Shown here in pieces: positions 1 to 35,094 of a stretch of DNA of 64,000 bases. This stretch comes from Kutzneria sp. CA-103260 (GTDB taxonomy: Bacteria; Actinomycetota; Actinomycetes; Mycobacteriales; Pseudonocardiaceae), in the NCBI RefSeq assembly GCF_018263855.1, contig NZ_CP073318.1, forward strand, positions 11,284,001 through 11,348,000. The letters run 5' to 3'. Under the pieces are notes generated by a model, which saw only the letters and a program-made list of their open reading frames with translations, made no database searches and was not told the DNA's origin. Position 1 is the stretch's first letter. Each line of letters opens with the position of its first letter. Made by a program: the position numbers and the translations under genes.

Positions 1-17855
<17,855 letters not shown>

Positions 17856-17883
17856 TCCCGCCAGCGAACAGAAAGGACTTGAC

Positions 17884-27084
<9,201 letters not shown>

Positions 27085-27132
27085 CCCGGCCCACCCCGCC
27101 GACGGACACACCGACTAGAAGAGGCCGAGGCA

Positions 27133-30100
27133 ATGGCGGATCAAGACAAGCTCCTGGACTACCTCAAGCGGGTTACCGCGGAGCTGCACGAGAGCAAGCG
27201 GCGGCTGCACGAGCTGGAGGCCGGAGTCCCGGAGCCGATCGCGATCGTCGCCATGAGCTGCCGCTTCCCCGGCGGCGTTGACACGCCCGAGGACCTGTGG
27301 CGGCTGCTCGCCGACGAGACCGACGTGGCCGGGCCGTTCCCGGCCGACCGGGGCTGGGACCTGGCCGCGCTGTACGACGAGGACCCGGACGCGCCGGGCG
27401 CCACCTATGCCACCGATGGCTACAGCCTGGCCGGCGCCGGCGACTTCGATCCGGCGTTCTTCGGCATCTCGCCGCGCGAGGCCATCGCGATGGACCCGCA
27501 GCAGCGGCTGCTGCTGGAGACGTCGTGGGAGGCCTTCGAGCGGGCCGGCATCGACCCGGCGACCCTGCGGGGCGACCGGGTCGGTGTGTTCGCCGGCACC
27601 AACGGCCAGGACTACTCGGGCCTGCTCGCCTACGCCAAGGACACCGACACCTTCCTGGGGACCAGCAACTCGGCCGCCGTGATCTCCGGCCGGATCTCCT
27701 ATGTGCTGGGACTGGAGGGGCCGGCCGTCACCGTCGACACGGCGTGCTCGGCGTCCCTGGTGACCCTTCATCTGGCCGCGCAGGCGCTGCGGGCCGGGGA
27801 GTGCCGGCTCGCGCTGGCCGGCGGCGCGACGGTGATCGGCACGCCGGCGATCTTCGTCGGGTTCAGCCGGCAGCGCGGTCTGGCGTGGAACGGGCGGTCC
27901 AAGGCGTTCTCCGACGACGCCGACGGCATCGGCCTGTCCGAAGGCTGCGGCATGCTCCTGTTGGAGAAGCTGTCCGACGCCCGGCGCAACGGTCACCCGG
28001 TCTTGGCGGTGCTGCGCGGAAGCGCGATCAACCAGGACGGTGCTTCGAATGGCCTGACCGCGCCGAGCGGTCCGTCGCAGCAGCGGGTGATCCGGCAGGC
28101 GCTGGCCGGCGCCGGCCTCTCGACGTCCGATGTGGACGTCGTCGAGGCGCACGGCACGGGCACGGCGCTGGGTGACCCGATCGAGGCCCAGGCCCTGCTC
28201 GCGACCTACGGCCAGGACCGGGACAAGCCGCTGTGGCTGGGATCGGTCAAGTCCAATCTGGGCCACACCCAGGCCGCCGCCGGTGTCGCCGGCGTGATGA
28301 AGATGGTGCTGGCGCTGCAGAACGGAGTGCTGCCGAAGACCCTGCACGTCACCGAACCGTCGTCCCATGTGGACTGGTCGGCCGGCCGGGTCGAGCTGCT
28401 GACCGAGGCCGTGCCGTGGCCGGCCGGGGCACGGCCGCGACGGGCCGGAGTGTCGTCGTTCGGGGTGAGCGGCACCAACGCGCACGCGATCATCGAGGAA
28501 GCTCCCGGCCGGGACGACAGTGAGCGGCCCGCGCCGGAGGGCGTTGTTCCGTGGGTGCTGTCGGCGACGTCCGAGCAGGCGCTGCGGGCTCAGGCCGACC
28601 GGATCGCGTCCTTCGCGGACGGCCGCAACCCGGTCGATGTCGGGTGGTCGCTGATGACCACCCGGCCGATGTTCGGGCACCGCGCCGTCCTGCTCGGTGA
28701 CGACCCGGCGGCGGGTGCGCGGGCTCTCGCCGCCGGCGCGGTCAGTGCCGATGTGGTGACCGGCGCGGCGGTCGACGGTCTGACGGCGTTCATGTTCTCC
28801 GGTCAGGGTTCACAGCGCCCGGGCATGGGCAAGGAGCTCCATGCGGCCTTCCCGGTGTTCGCGCAGGCGTTGGACGCCGTTCTCACGCACTTCGACGCTG
28901 GTCTGCGTGAGGTGATGTTCAACGGTGGTCCGGAGTTGGACCAGACGGGCCACACGCAGCCGGCGCTGTTCGCGATCGAGGTGGCGTTGTTCCGTCTGCT
29001 GGAGTCGTGGGGTGTCAAGCCGGACTTCGTTGTGGGGCATTCGATTGGTGAGTTGGCGGCGGCGCATGTGGCTGGTGTGCTGTCGTTGGAGGACGCGTGC
29101 ACGTTGGTGGCCGCACGCGGTCGTCTGATGCAGGCGCTGCCCGAGGGTGGCGCGATGGTCGCGATTCAGGCCACCGAGGCCGAGGTGTTGCCGCACCTGA
29201 CTGACGGTGTGTCGATTGCGGCGATCAACGGGCCGACGTCGGTTGTGGTGTCGGGTGTTGAGGACGCTGTGCTGGCGGTGGCGGCGCGGTTCGAGAAGAC
29301 CAAGCGGCTGAAGGTGTCGCATGCGTTCCACTCGCCGTTGATGGATCCGATGCTGGCCGAGTTCCGCCAGGTCGCCGAGAGTGTGACCTACGGGCGGCCG
29401 GAGATCCCGGTGGTGTCGAACCTGACCGGCGAGCTGGTGTCGGTGTTCGACGCCGAGTACTGGGTGCGTCACGTCCGCGAGGCCGTGCGCTTCCATGACG
29501 GTGCTGGATTCCTGGCCGAGCAGGGCGTGACGCGGTTCGTGGAGGTCGGGGCGGACAGCGTGCTCGCCGGCATGGTGGACGGCGCGGTGCCGCTGCTGCG
29601 TCGCGGCCGGGACGAGACCCGATCCCTGACCGCGGCCCTGGCGGAGCTCCATGTCCAGGGCGGTCCGGTCGACTGGCGGCGGATCCACGCCGACTGTGGC
29701 GGCCGCCGGATCGACCTGCCGACGTATGCCTTCCAACACAACCGTTACTGGGTCGAGCTGACCGAGGTGGCCACCGACCTGCGCGCGGCGGGTCTGACCG
29801 CCGCCGACCATCCGCTGCTGGCCGCGATCACCGTGGTGGCGGACTCGGGCGGATACGTGTTCTCCGGCCGGCTCTCGACGCGGACCCAGCCGTGGCTGGC
29901 CGACCACGTGGTGCTGGGCAACGCGATCCTGCCCGGCGCCGCGTTCGTGGAACTGGCCGTCCGGGCCGGTGACCAGGTCGGCTGTGGCCGGATCGACGAA
30001 CTGGTGTTGGCCGCGCCGCTGGTGCTGCCCGAGCAGGACGGTGTTCAGCTCCAGGTGATTGTGGGCGCGGCCGACGAGCACGGCGTCCGGCCGGTCAGCG

Positions 30101-33100
30101 TGCACTCCCGGCCCGAGGACGACCAGGACTGGACCCTGCACGCGACCGGTGGTGTGCGCGCCGCCGACGGCGTCGAGGGCGACACGCTGGAGCAGTGGCC
30201 GCCGGCCGGCGCCGAGGAAGCCGACACCACGGCCGTCTACCGGACATTCGCCGAGGCCGGCATCGACCATGGCCCGGCGTTCCGGGGCCTGACCAGGGCG
30301 TGGCGGCTGGGCGACGAGGTCTTCGCCGACATCGCCCTGCCGGACGGCGTCGTCCGGGACGCGCAGCGGTTCGGCATCCACCCGGTGCTGCTCGACTCCG
30401 GCCTCCAGGCGCTGGGGCTGGGCGTCGGCGTGCAGAAGCGGGACACCGCGCTGCCGTTCCTGTGGAGCGGCGTGACCCTGCACGCCACCGGCGCCGCCGC
30501 CGCGCGGGCCCGGCTCACACCGGCCGGCGACGGCGTGGCGATCACCTTCGCCGACCTCGACGGCCAGCCGCTGCTCACCGTGGAATCCTTGGAACTCAAG
30601 GAAGTCAGCGGTGCGGCGGCGCGTGACGCGGGCGCCGAGCCGCTGTACGGGATGGACTGGGTCCCGCTGGCCGCGCCGACGCCGGCCAGCACCCCGCGCT
30701 GGGCCGTGCTGGACGGCGACGAAGGGGCCGACCTGGGCCTGGCCGCCGGCGCTGTCTGGACGGCCCTCGACATCGACGGTCTGATGGCCTCGGTGGCCGG
30801 CGGTATCACCAGCCCCGACTACGTGGTGCTCCCGTGCGTCGGCAGTGGTGACGACCCGACGGCCGACCTCGGTGCCGCCATCGACCGGGCGCTGACGCAT
30901 GTGCGGTCCTGGCTGGCCGACGACCGGGTGGTCGATCACCAACTGGCGATCGTCACGCGCGGCGCGGTCGCCGCCACCGCCGACAGCGACGTCACCGATC
31001 TCGCGAATTCCGCGCTGTGGGGCCTGATTCGCTCCGCGCAGGCGGAGAACCCCGGCCGGTTCATCCTGATCGACGTCGACGGCACGGAGTCCTCGCGGGC
31101 CGCGCTGCCGGCGGCGCTGGCCTCGGGACAGAGCCAGCTCGCGCTGCGCGATGGCGTGATCCATGTGCCCAGGTTGGCGCGGGTCCAGCCGGTTTCCACG
31201 GACAAGGTGGATCTGAGCGGTCCTGGCGCCGTGCTGCTGACCGGCGGCACCGGCACGCTCGGCAAGGTCTTCGCCAGGCATCTGGCCGCCGAGTACTCCG
31301 CGCGCGAGCTGATTCTGCTGAGCCGGCAGGGAATGGACGCGCCCGGTGCGTCCGAGCTAGTGGCCGAGCTGGCCGAACTCGGCGCCACGGCACGGATCGT
31401 GGCCTGTGACACCTCCGACCGCGACGCGCTCGCCGCCGTGCTGGCCGACCAGCGGCTCACCGGCGTGGTGCACCTGGCCGGGGTGATCGCCGACGGCGTG
31501 ATCGAGTCGCTCACCCCGGACAGCGTGGCGGAGGTGTTGCGTCCCAAGGCGAACACCGCCTGGCACCTGCACGAGCTGACCCGGGGCCAGGACCTGCGGA
31601 TGTTCGCGGTGTTCTCCTCGATCTCCGGCGCGATCGGCGCCGCCGGGCAGGGCAACTACGCCGCCGCCAACACATTCCTGGACGCCCTCGTGGCTTGTCG
31701 CCGCGCCGCCGGCCGGCCCGGCGTCTCGCTCGCGTGGGGCCTGTGGGGTGAGAGCAGCGAGCTGACCGGCGGCTTGCAGGACCGCATCGCCCGTGGCGGC
31801 CTGGTCCCGATGTCCACTGTGGAGGGAACGCGGCTGTTCGACGCCGCGCTGCGCGCCGACCGGTCGCTGGTCGTCCCGGCCGCGCTGGACATGAAGACGA
31901 TCAGGGAACAGGGCTCGACGCTGGCCAAGCTGCTCGGGGTGTCCGCGCCGGTCACCAGGCGCAGCGCGGCGACCGGCGCCGACAGCGGCGGCCTGCTGCG
32001 TGAGCTGGCCGGCAAGTCGGCCGCCGAGCGGGAGGAGACGCTGCTCACCCTGGTCCGCTCCTGCGCGGCCGCTGTGCTGTGGCACGACGGACCGGAGTCC
32101 ATCGACCCCAACCAGGGTCTGGGCGAGCTGGGACTGGACTCCCTGACCGCGCTCCAGTTGCGCAACGCGCTCAACGCGGCCACCGGCCTGCGTCTGCCGG
32201 CGTCCATCGTGTTCGACTATCCGCTGCCCGTCGACCTGTCGCGTCACCTGCACGAGAAGCTCGCGGATTCCCTCGACGGCGCCGCGACGACCACCGCCCA
32301 GCCCGCGGCCGCGATCCCGGGGCAGACGCTCGGCGACCTGTACTGGGCCGGTAGCCGCAACGGCAAGGAAGACGAGGCGTTCGCAGTGGTCTACGCCGCG
32401 GCGAAGCTGCGTGACACCTTCGACACGGTGTCGGGGGCGACCAGGGTCCCGCAGCCGATCACGCTGGCCCGTGGGGACGGGCTGAAGCTGCTGGCGTACT
32501 CCTCCTACGCACTGCTCGGCGGCGTGCACCAGTACATCCGGCTGGGCCACGAGTTCAACGGCGCGCACGACCTGCTCGCCTTCCCCAACCCCGGCTTCAT
32601 GGACGACGAGGGCCTGCCCGCCTCGTTCGACCTCGCCGCGCAGGTGCTGGCCGAGGCCACCATCCCGCACGTGACCGACGAACCGTTCGCGGTGTTGGGT
32701 CACTCGGCCGGTGGCATGATGGCGTTCACCGTGGCCAGCCACCTGGAGGCGGCCGGGGTGCATCCGGCCGCGGTGGTGGTGATCGACACTTTCGCGCCGG
32801 GCGACAAGGCGTGGAACGCCACCGCGCAGGGCGACACGCTGCGCGAGGCGTTGGCGATGGGGGACCAGTTCGCCGGCTACATGGACTTCACCAAGCTGAC
32901 CGCGATGTCCTGGTACATGCGGGAGAGCGAGAGCTGGACGCCGCCGGAGGTCAAGGCGCCGGTGCTGTTCCTGCACGCCACCGATGAGATGGGTGAGGGC
33001 AGGCCGAGGGCCGTGCAGCCGACGTGGCGCACCGACCACGTCGCCCTGCCCGCGCCCGGCGACCACTTCACGCTGATCAGCGGCCGGGAGAAGTCGACGG

Positions 33101-33138
33101 TCCGTGTGCTGACCGACTGGCTGCGAGAAACCGTCTGA
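27133..33138 (+). CDS. Type I polyketide synthase, last module with thioesterase (PKS3)
   Basis: 2,001 residues; ATG start 48 bp after PKS2 with a purine-rich leader. The N-terminal docking helix (residues 1-30) closely resembles that of PKS2. Domains: KS about 27235-28500, AT about 28785-29750 (HAFHSPL, malonyl), DH about 29790-30600 (HVVLGNAILP; DSGLQ; the usual YGP reads HGP), KR about 30640-31900 (TGGTGTLG, FSSISG, NYAAAN), ACP about 32040-32260 (GLDSL) and a C-terminal thioesterase. It adds the final two-carbon unit, should leave an alpha,beta double bond, and then releases the chain. A strong hairpin terminator lies 13 bp downstream, so this ends the PKS1-PKS2-PKS3 transcript. Confidence 0.97.
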   Translation: MADQDKLLDYLKRVTAELHESKRRLHELEAGVPEPIAIVAMSCRFPGGVDTPEDLWRLLADETDVAGPFPADRGWDLAALYDEDPDAPGATYATDGYSLAGAGDFDPAFFGISPREAIAMDPQQRLLLETSWEAFERAGIDPATLRGDRVGVFAGTNGQDYSGLLAYAKDTDTFLGTSNSAAVISGRISYVLGLEGPAVTVDTACSASLVTLHLAAQALRAGECRLALAGGATVIGTPAIFVGFSRQRGLAWNGRSKAFSDDADGIGLSEGCGMLLLEKLSDARRNGHPVLAVLRGSAINQDGASNGLTAPSGPSQQRVIRQALAGAGLSTSDVDVVEAHGTGTALGDPIEAQALLATYGQDRDKPLWLGSVKSNLGHTQAAAGVAGVMKMVLALQNGVLPKTLHVTEPSSHVDWSAGRVELLTEAVPWPAGARPRRAGVSSFGVSGTNAHAIIEEAPGRDDSERPAPEGVVPWVLSATSEQALRAQADRIASFADGRNPVDVGWSLMTTRPMFGHRAVLLGDDPAAGARALAAGAVSADVVTGAAVDGLTAFMFSGQGSQRPGMGKELHAAFPVFAQALDAVLTHFDAGLREVMFNGGPELDQTGHTQPALFAIEVALFRLLESWGVKPDFVVGHSIGELAAAHVAGVLSLEDACTLVAARGRLMQALPEGGAMVAIQATEAEVLPHLTDGVSIAAINGPTSVVVSGVEDAVLAVAARFEKTKRLKVSHAFHSPLMDPMLAEFRQVAESVTYGRPEIPVVSNLTGELVSVFDAEYWVRHVREAVRFHDGAGFLAEQGVTRFVEVGADSVLAGMVDGAVPLLRRGRDETRSLTAALAELHVQGGPVDWRRIHADCGGRRIDLPTYAFQHNRYWVELTEVATDLRAAGLTAADHPLLAAITVVADSGGYVFSGRLSTRTQPWLADHVVLGNAILPGAAFVELAVRAGDQVGCGRIDELVLAAPLVLPEQDGVQLQVIVGAADEHGVRPVSVHSRPEDDQDWTLHATGGVRAADGVEGDTLEQWPPAGAEEADTTAVYRTFAEAGIDHGPAFRGLTRAWRLGDEVFADIALPDGVVRDAQRFGIHPVLLDSGLQALGLGVGVQKRDTALPFLWSGVTLHATGAAAARARLTPAGDGVAITFADLDGQPLLTVESLELKEVSGAAARDAGAEPLYGMDWVPLAAPTPASTPRWAVLDGDEGADLGLAAGAVWTALDIDGLMASVAGGITSPDYVVLPCVGSGDDPTADLGAAIDRALTHVRSWLADDRVVDHQLAIVTRGAVAATADSDVTDLANSALWGLIRSAQAENPGRFILIDVDGTESSRAALPAALASGQSQLALRDGVIHVPRLARVQPVSTDKVDLSGPGAVLLTGGTGTLGKVFARHLAAEYSARELILLSRQGMDAPGASELVAELAELGATARIVACDTSDRDALAAVLADQRLTGVVHLAGVIADGVIESLTPDSVAEVLRPKANTAWHLHELTRGQDLRMFAVFSSISGAIGAAGQGNYAAANTFLDALVACRRAAGRPGVSLAWGLWGESSELTGGLQDRIARGGLVPMSTVEGTRLFDAALRADRSLVVPAALDMKTIREQGSTLAKLLGVSAPVTRRSAATGADSGGLLRELAGKSAAEREETLLTLVRSCAAAVLWHDGPESIDPNQGLGELGLDSLTALQLRNALNAATGLRLPASIVFDYPLPVDLSRHLHEKLADSLDGAATTTAQPAAAIPGQTLGDLYWAGSRNGKEDEAFAVVYAAAKLRDTFDTVSGATRVPQPITLARGDGLKLLAYSSYALLGGVHQYIRLGHEFNGAHDLLAFPNPGFMDDEGLPASFDLAAQVLAEATIPHVTDEPFAVLGHSAGGMMAFTVASHLEAAGVHPAAVVVIDTFAPGDKAWNATAQGDTLREALAMGDQFAGYMDFTKLTAMSWYMRESESWTPPEVKAPVLFLHATDEMGEGRPRAVQPTWRTDHVALPAPGDHFTLISGREKSTVRVLTDWLRETV
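32350..33135 (+). other. Terminal thioesterase domain of PKS3 (macrolactone release)
   Basis: Alpha/beta-hydrolase thioesterase at the C-terminus of PKS3. The nucleophile elbow GHSAGG is at 32698-32715, with the Ser codon at 32704. An Asp in the VVIDTF strand follows, and a late GDHF motif supplies the catalytic His (codon near 33064). In macrolide PKSs this domain takes the full-length chain from the last ACP and cyclises it on an internal hydroxyl. Its presence marks PKS3 as the end of the assembly line. Confidence 0.92.
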
Positions 33139-33150
33139 CCAGGTAAAGGG

Positions 33151-33201
33151 CGTGAATCCGCCGGGGTGGTGAGCAGTGGTCACCACCCCGGCGGATTCGC
33201 G
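33151..33201 (+). terminator. Hairpin terminator after the PKS1-3 operon
   Basis: Two 22-nt arms (33151-33172 and 33180-33201) pair with one mismatch around a 7-nt loop, 13 bp after the PKS3 stop. There is no clear T-run behind it, as is common in high-GC actinomycetes. The intergenic stretch 33139-33511 otherwise holds only this hairpin and palindromic repeat copy A. Confidence 0.85.
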
Positions 33202-33263
33202 TTTGTCCGTGGTGCGGCTTGGGGTGTTGCGTTGTGGCTGGTTCCGGGGGATTTGCAGCTAGC

Positions 33264-33377
33264 TCCGGGTGGATTTCGCGTGGAGACCGCTGGGCGATGG
33301 CAGATCAAGGCAATGTTCGGCAGGCTTCGCCTGCCTTGATCGCCGACAAGCTTATGCCCCCAACGCAGAATCCGTCC
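33264..33377 (+). repeat. Nested palindromic repeat, copy A (left flank of the HNH gene)
   Basis: About 114 bp that closely match the reverse complement of copy B at 34784-34902 on the other side of the HNH gene. The core from GGGCGATGGCA (33292) to the AAGCTTATGCC segment (33349-33358) differs at only a handful of positions. Internal arms GATCAAGGCA (33303-33312) and TGCCTTGATC (33332-33341) pair perfectly around a GGCAGGC-TTC-GCCTGCC hairpin. The outer arms are degenerate here and one middle arm is partly deleted. Confidence 0.85.
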
Positions 33378-33511
33378 TCCGTTCCTTGACGTTGATGGAC
33401 ACGTGAGCCGGTCGCTTTCCCGGGTTGTGTCCCCGTTTTGTCGGAGGGGGCTTTTTTGGGGCGTGTTTCGCTGTGGAGTTGTCAAAGAACGAGTGCGGCG
33501 GCGTGGTGTGG

Positions 33512-34657
33512 TCAGTACTGGTGGGGTTGGGTGGTGTAGTGGCGGCCTTGTGGGATGTTCCAGTGGAGGGTGCCGTCCTCGTCGAGGGTGGCGGTGTAGT
33601 TGGCGTGTTTCTTGTGGTGGTGATGGGCGCAGTAGCCCTTGAGTTGGGCGGGGTCGGTCTTGCCTCGGGGCCAGGGGATGGTGTGGTCGATCTCCTGGAT
33701 CGGGGTGGTGCAGCCCGGAGCCGAACACGTTCCACCGTCGCGGACCTTGATGAGTTCCCGGCAGCGGGTGTCGGGGCGGTATTTGTGGGTGGTCATGGCG
33801 GTGGCGCGCTCGTGCTCGTCGGTGAGGATGCCCCGCCAGGGGCCGAGCATCGCGAGTTCCCGGGCGGAGTCGGCGGCGATCGGGCCGTAGCCATCCAGGA
33901 GGCCGGGGTCTTCGGTGAGGCCCATGAGGGTTTCCATGGAGAGGGTGACGTGCACCTGAACCTTCCGGTCGATGCCGTAGCCCAGGAACCGGTCGAGGAA
34001 GGCATCCGCCCGCTTCTGGTCGGTGGTGCGGCCGTCTTTGATCAGGGCCCGGGCGTCGGCGGTGAGGGTGTCGTAGCACTGGCGGGCATCGATGGCGGCC
34101 AGCCGGAGCCGGAGTTCGGCCATGCCGTCCGGCAGCGGGGAGAACTCGACGCGCCGCTCCTCCCGGGCCTTCTGGCGGCGTTGGTCGTAGCCGAGAGGGT
34201 CGGCTTCGGCGACCAGTTTGGTGGCGCGGCGGGCGAGTTGGGTGCGGGTCAGACCCGGGGCTGCGTCGACCAACTCGTCCTCGACCTGGGTGACCTTGGC
34301 CGGGTCGGTCAGGTGGACCACCCTCTCGTCCACGGTCTCCAGCCGGCGCAGGTCGATCTCCCCGCGCCGTAGCTGCTCGCACAGTCGAGGCAACCGATCC
34401 AGCACCTCACTGCGGTCCTTCTGCCGCACCACCGACTGCTCCGACTCACGAAGGGCCATAGCCATCTCCGTCGTGTCCTCGAAACCATGCAGAATGCACA
34501 ACTGCACATGATCGGCAACGGCTTTGATCTTACGGGCCATGATGAACGCCGTGATTTGTTGATCGGGCGTGAGGCTGGAGGGATCAGCGCCCAGGAGCAA
34601 GTCCAGCATGGCCCCTGACGGTTCCGTGGACTCCAACTCTCGGGCGATTTCTTCCAT
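33512..34657 (-). CDS. DUF222/HNH endonuclease-like protein
   Basis: 381 residues from the ATG at 34657. The start is supported by a TATTCT -10-like box ending 6 nt upstream, which implies a leaderless transcript; an upstream TTG at 34687 is the alternative. The N-terminal 300 residues are helical, charged and of the DUF222 type. The C-terminus has an HNH nuclease centre: a Cys pair (CSAPGC), EIDH and a His cluster (CAHHHH). Such proteins are abundant and repetitive in actinobacterial genomes (for example the REP13E12 family of Mycobacterium tuberculosis), with no settled cellular role. It has no obvious link to polyketide synthesis, sits between two convergent biosynthetic operons and is flanked by inverted copies of a palindromic repeat. 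It is therefore more likely an inserted or mobile unit than a pathway gene. Confidence 0.85.
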   Translation of the reverse strand: MEEIARELESTEPSGAMLDLLLGADPSSLTPDQQITAFIMARKIKAVADHVQLCILHGFEDTTEMAMALRESEQSVVRQKDRSEVLDRLPRLCEQLRRGEIDLRRLETVDERVVHLTDPAKVTQVEDELVDAAPGLTRTQLARRATKLVAEADPLGYDQRRQKAREERRVEFSPLPDGMAELRLRLAAIDARQCYDTLTADARALIKDGRTTDQKRADAFLDRFLGYGIDRKVQVHVTLSMETLMGLTEDPGLLDGYGPIAADSARELAMLGPWRGILTDEHERATAMTTHKYRPDTRCRELIKVRDGGTCSAPGCTTPIQEIDHTIPWPRGKTDPAQLKGYCAHHHHKKHANYTATLDEDGTLHWNIPQGRHYTTQPHQY

Positions 34658-34663
34658 GCAGTC

Positions 34664-34669
34664 AGAATA
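34664..34669 (-). promoter_or_regulatory. -10 element of a probable leaderless promoter for the HNH gene
   Basis: On the minus strand TATTCT ends 6 nt before the ATG at 34657, the spacing typical of actinobacterial leaderless genes. It lies in a locally A/T-rich stretch (34658-34735). No convincing -35 box is seen and there is no Shine-Dalgarno sequence. Confidence 0.5.
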
Positions 34670-34783
34670 CTCTGCCCAAAGATCCAAATCGAATCACTAA
34701 CGGGTTAATCTGGCGTTTCATGCATAATCGCAGCCCCCTGCCGAGTAATCCCCCACGCGAATCGCCTCCAATTCCGTGTCGGA

Positions 34784-34902
34784 GGGTGGATTTTGCGCGG
34801 AGGGGGGCGATGGCATAAGCTTGTCAGCGATCAAGGCAGGCGAAGCCTGCCCGAAGATGCCTTGATCTGCCATCGCCCAGAGGCACCGCGCAAAATCCAC
34901 CC
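34784..34902 (-). repeat. Nested palindromic repeat, copy B (right flank of the HNH gene)
   Basis: A 119-bp nested palindrome. Outer arms of 17 bp (34784-34800 with 34886-34902, built on GGTGGATTTTGCGCGG) pair perfectly. Middle arms GGGCGATGGCA / TGCCATCGCCC (34805-34815 with 34868-34878) and inner arms GATCAAGGCA / TGCCTTGATC (34829-34838 with 34858-34867) also pair perfectly, and the centre can form GGCAGGC-GAA-GCCTGCC. Copy A at 33264-33377 is the same element in opposite orientation. The rest of 34658-35094 holds the HNH promoter region and a terminator hairpin; 34903-35012 shows nothing recognisable. Confidence 0.88.
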
Positions 34903-35012
34903 GGAGTCAGCCATAAAACGCGACCCCCGGAGCCGGTCACACAACGCCCCCCGAAGCGGGCCGCAAAACCACACCCACAGCCACCCCCCGCAAACCCGCC
35001 CCCCAACGCAAA

Positions 35013-35056
35013 AGCGAACGGCGTGGCGGCCATAATGACCAACCACGCCGTTCGCT
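35013..35056 (-). terminator. Hairpin terminator after the hydroxyacyl-CoA dehydrogenase gene
   Basis: Perfect 14-bp arms (35013-35026 and 35043-35056, AGCGAACGGCGTGG and its complement) with a 16-nt loop, about 40 bp past the stop of the minus-strand dehydrogenase gene. It closes the starter-PKS/CCR/dehydrogenase transcript at the convergence point. Confidence 0.75.
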
Positions 35057-35094
35057 CTACCGCCCTGTCCCATAACCCCTCACCCGTCACGCCG

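Noticed and set aside
33151..33201. Idea that the hairpin after PKS3 is an attachment site or insertion-sequence end
   Set aside because: It is a simple 22-bp stem-loop immediately after a stop codon with no second copy in the window; a terminator explains it.
33180..34382. Open frame of about 400 codons overlapping the HNH gene in another minus-strand frame
   Set aside because: Arg/Pro/His-rich low-complexity translation without motifs. The HNH frame in the same region has clear DUF222 and HNH signatures, and the 3' part of this frame runs through palindromic repeat copy A.
34718..35090. Short open frames over palindromic repeat copy B (both strands)
   Set aside because: They exist only because the repeat lacks stops in some frames. 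There is no ribosome site, and translations of the two repeat copies resemble each other only because the DNA repeats do.
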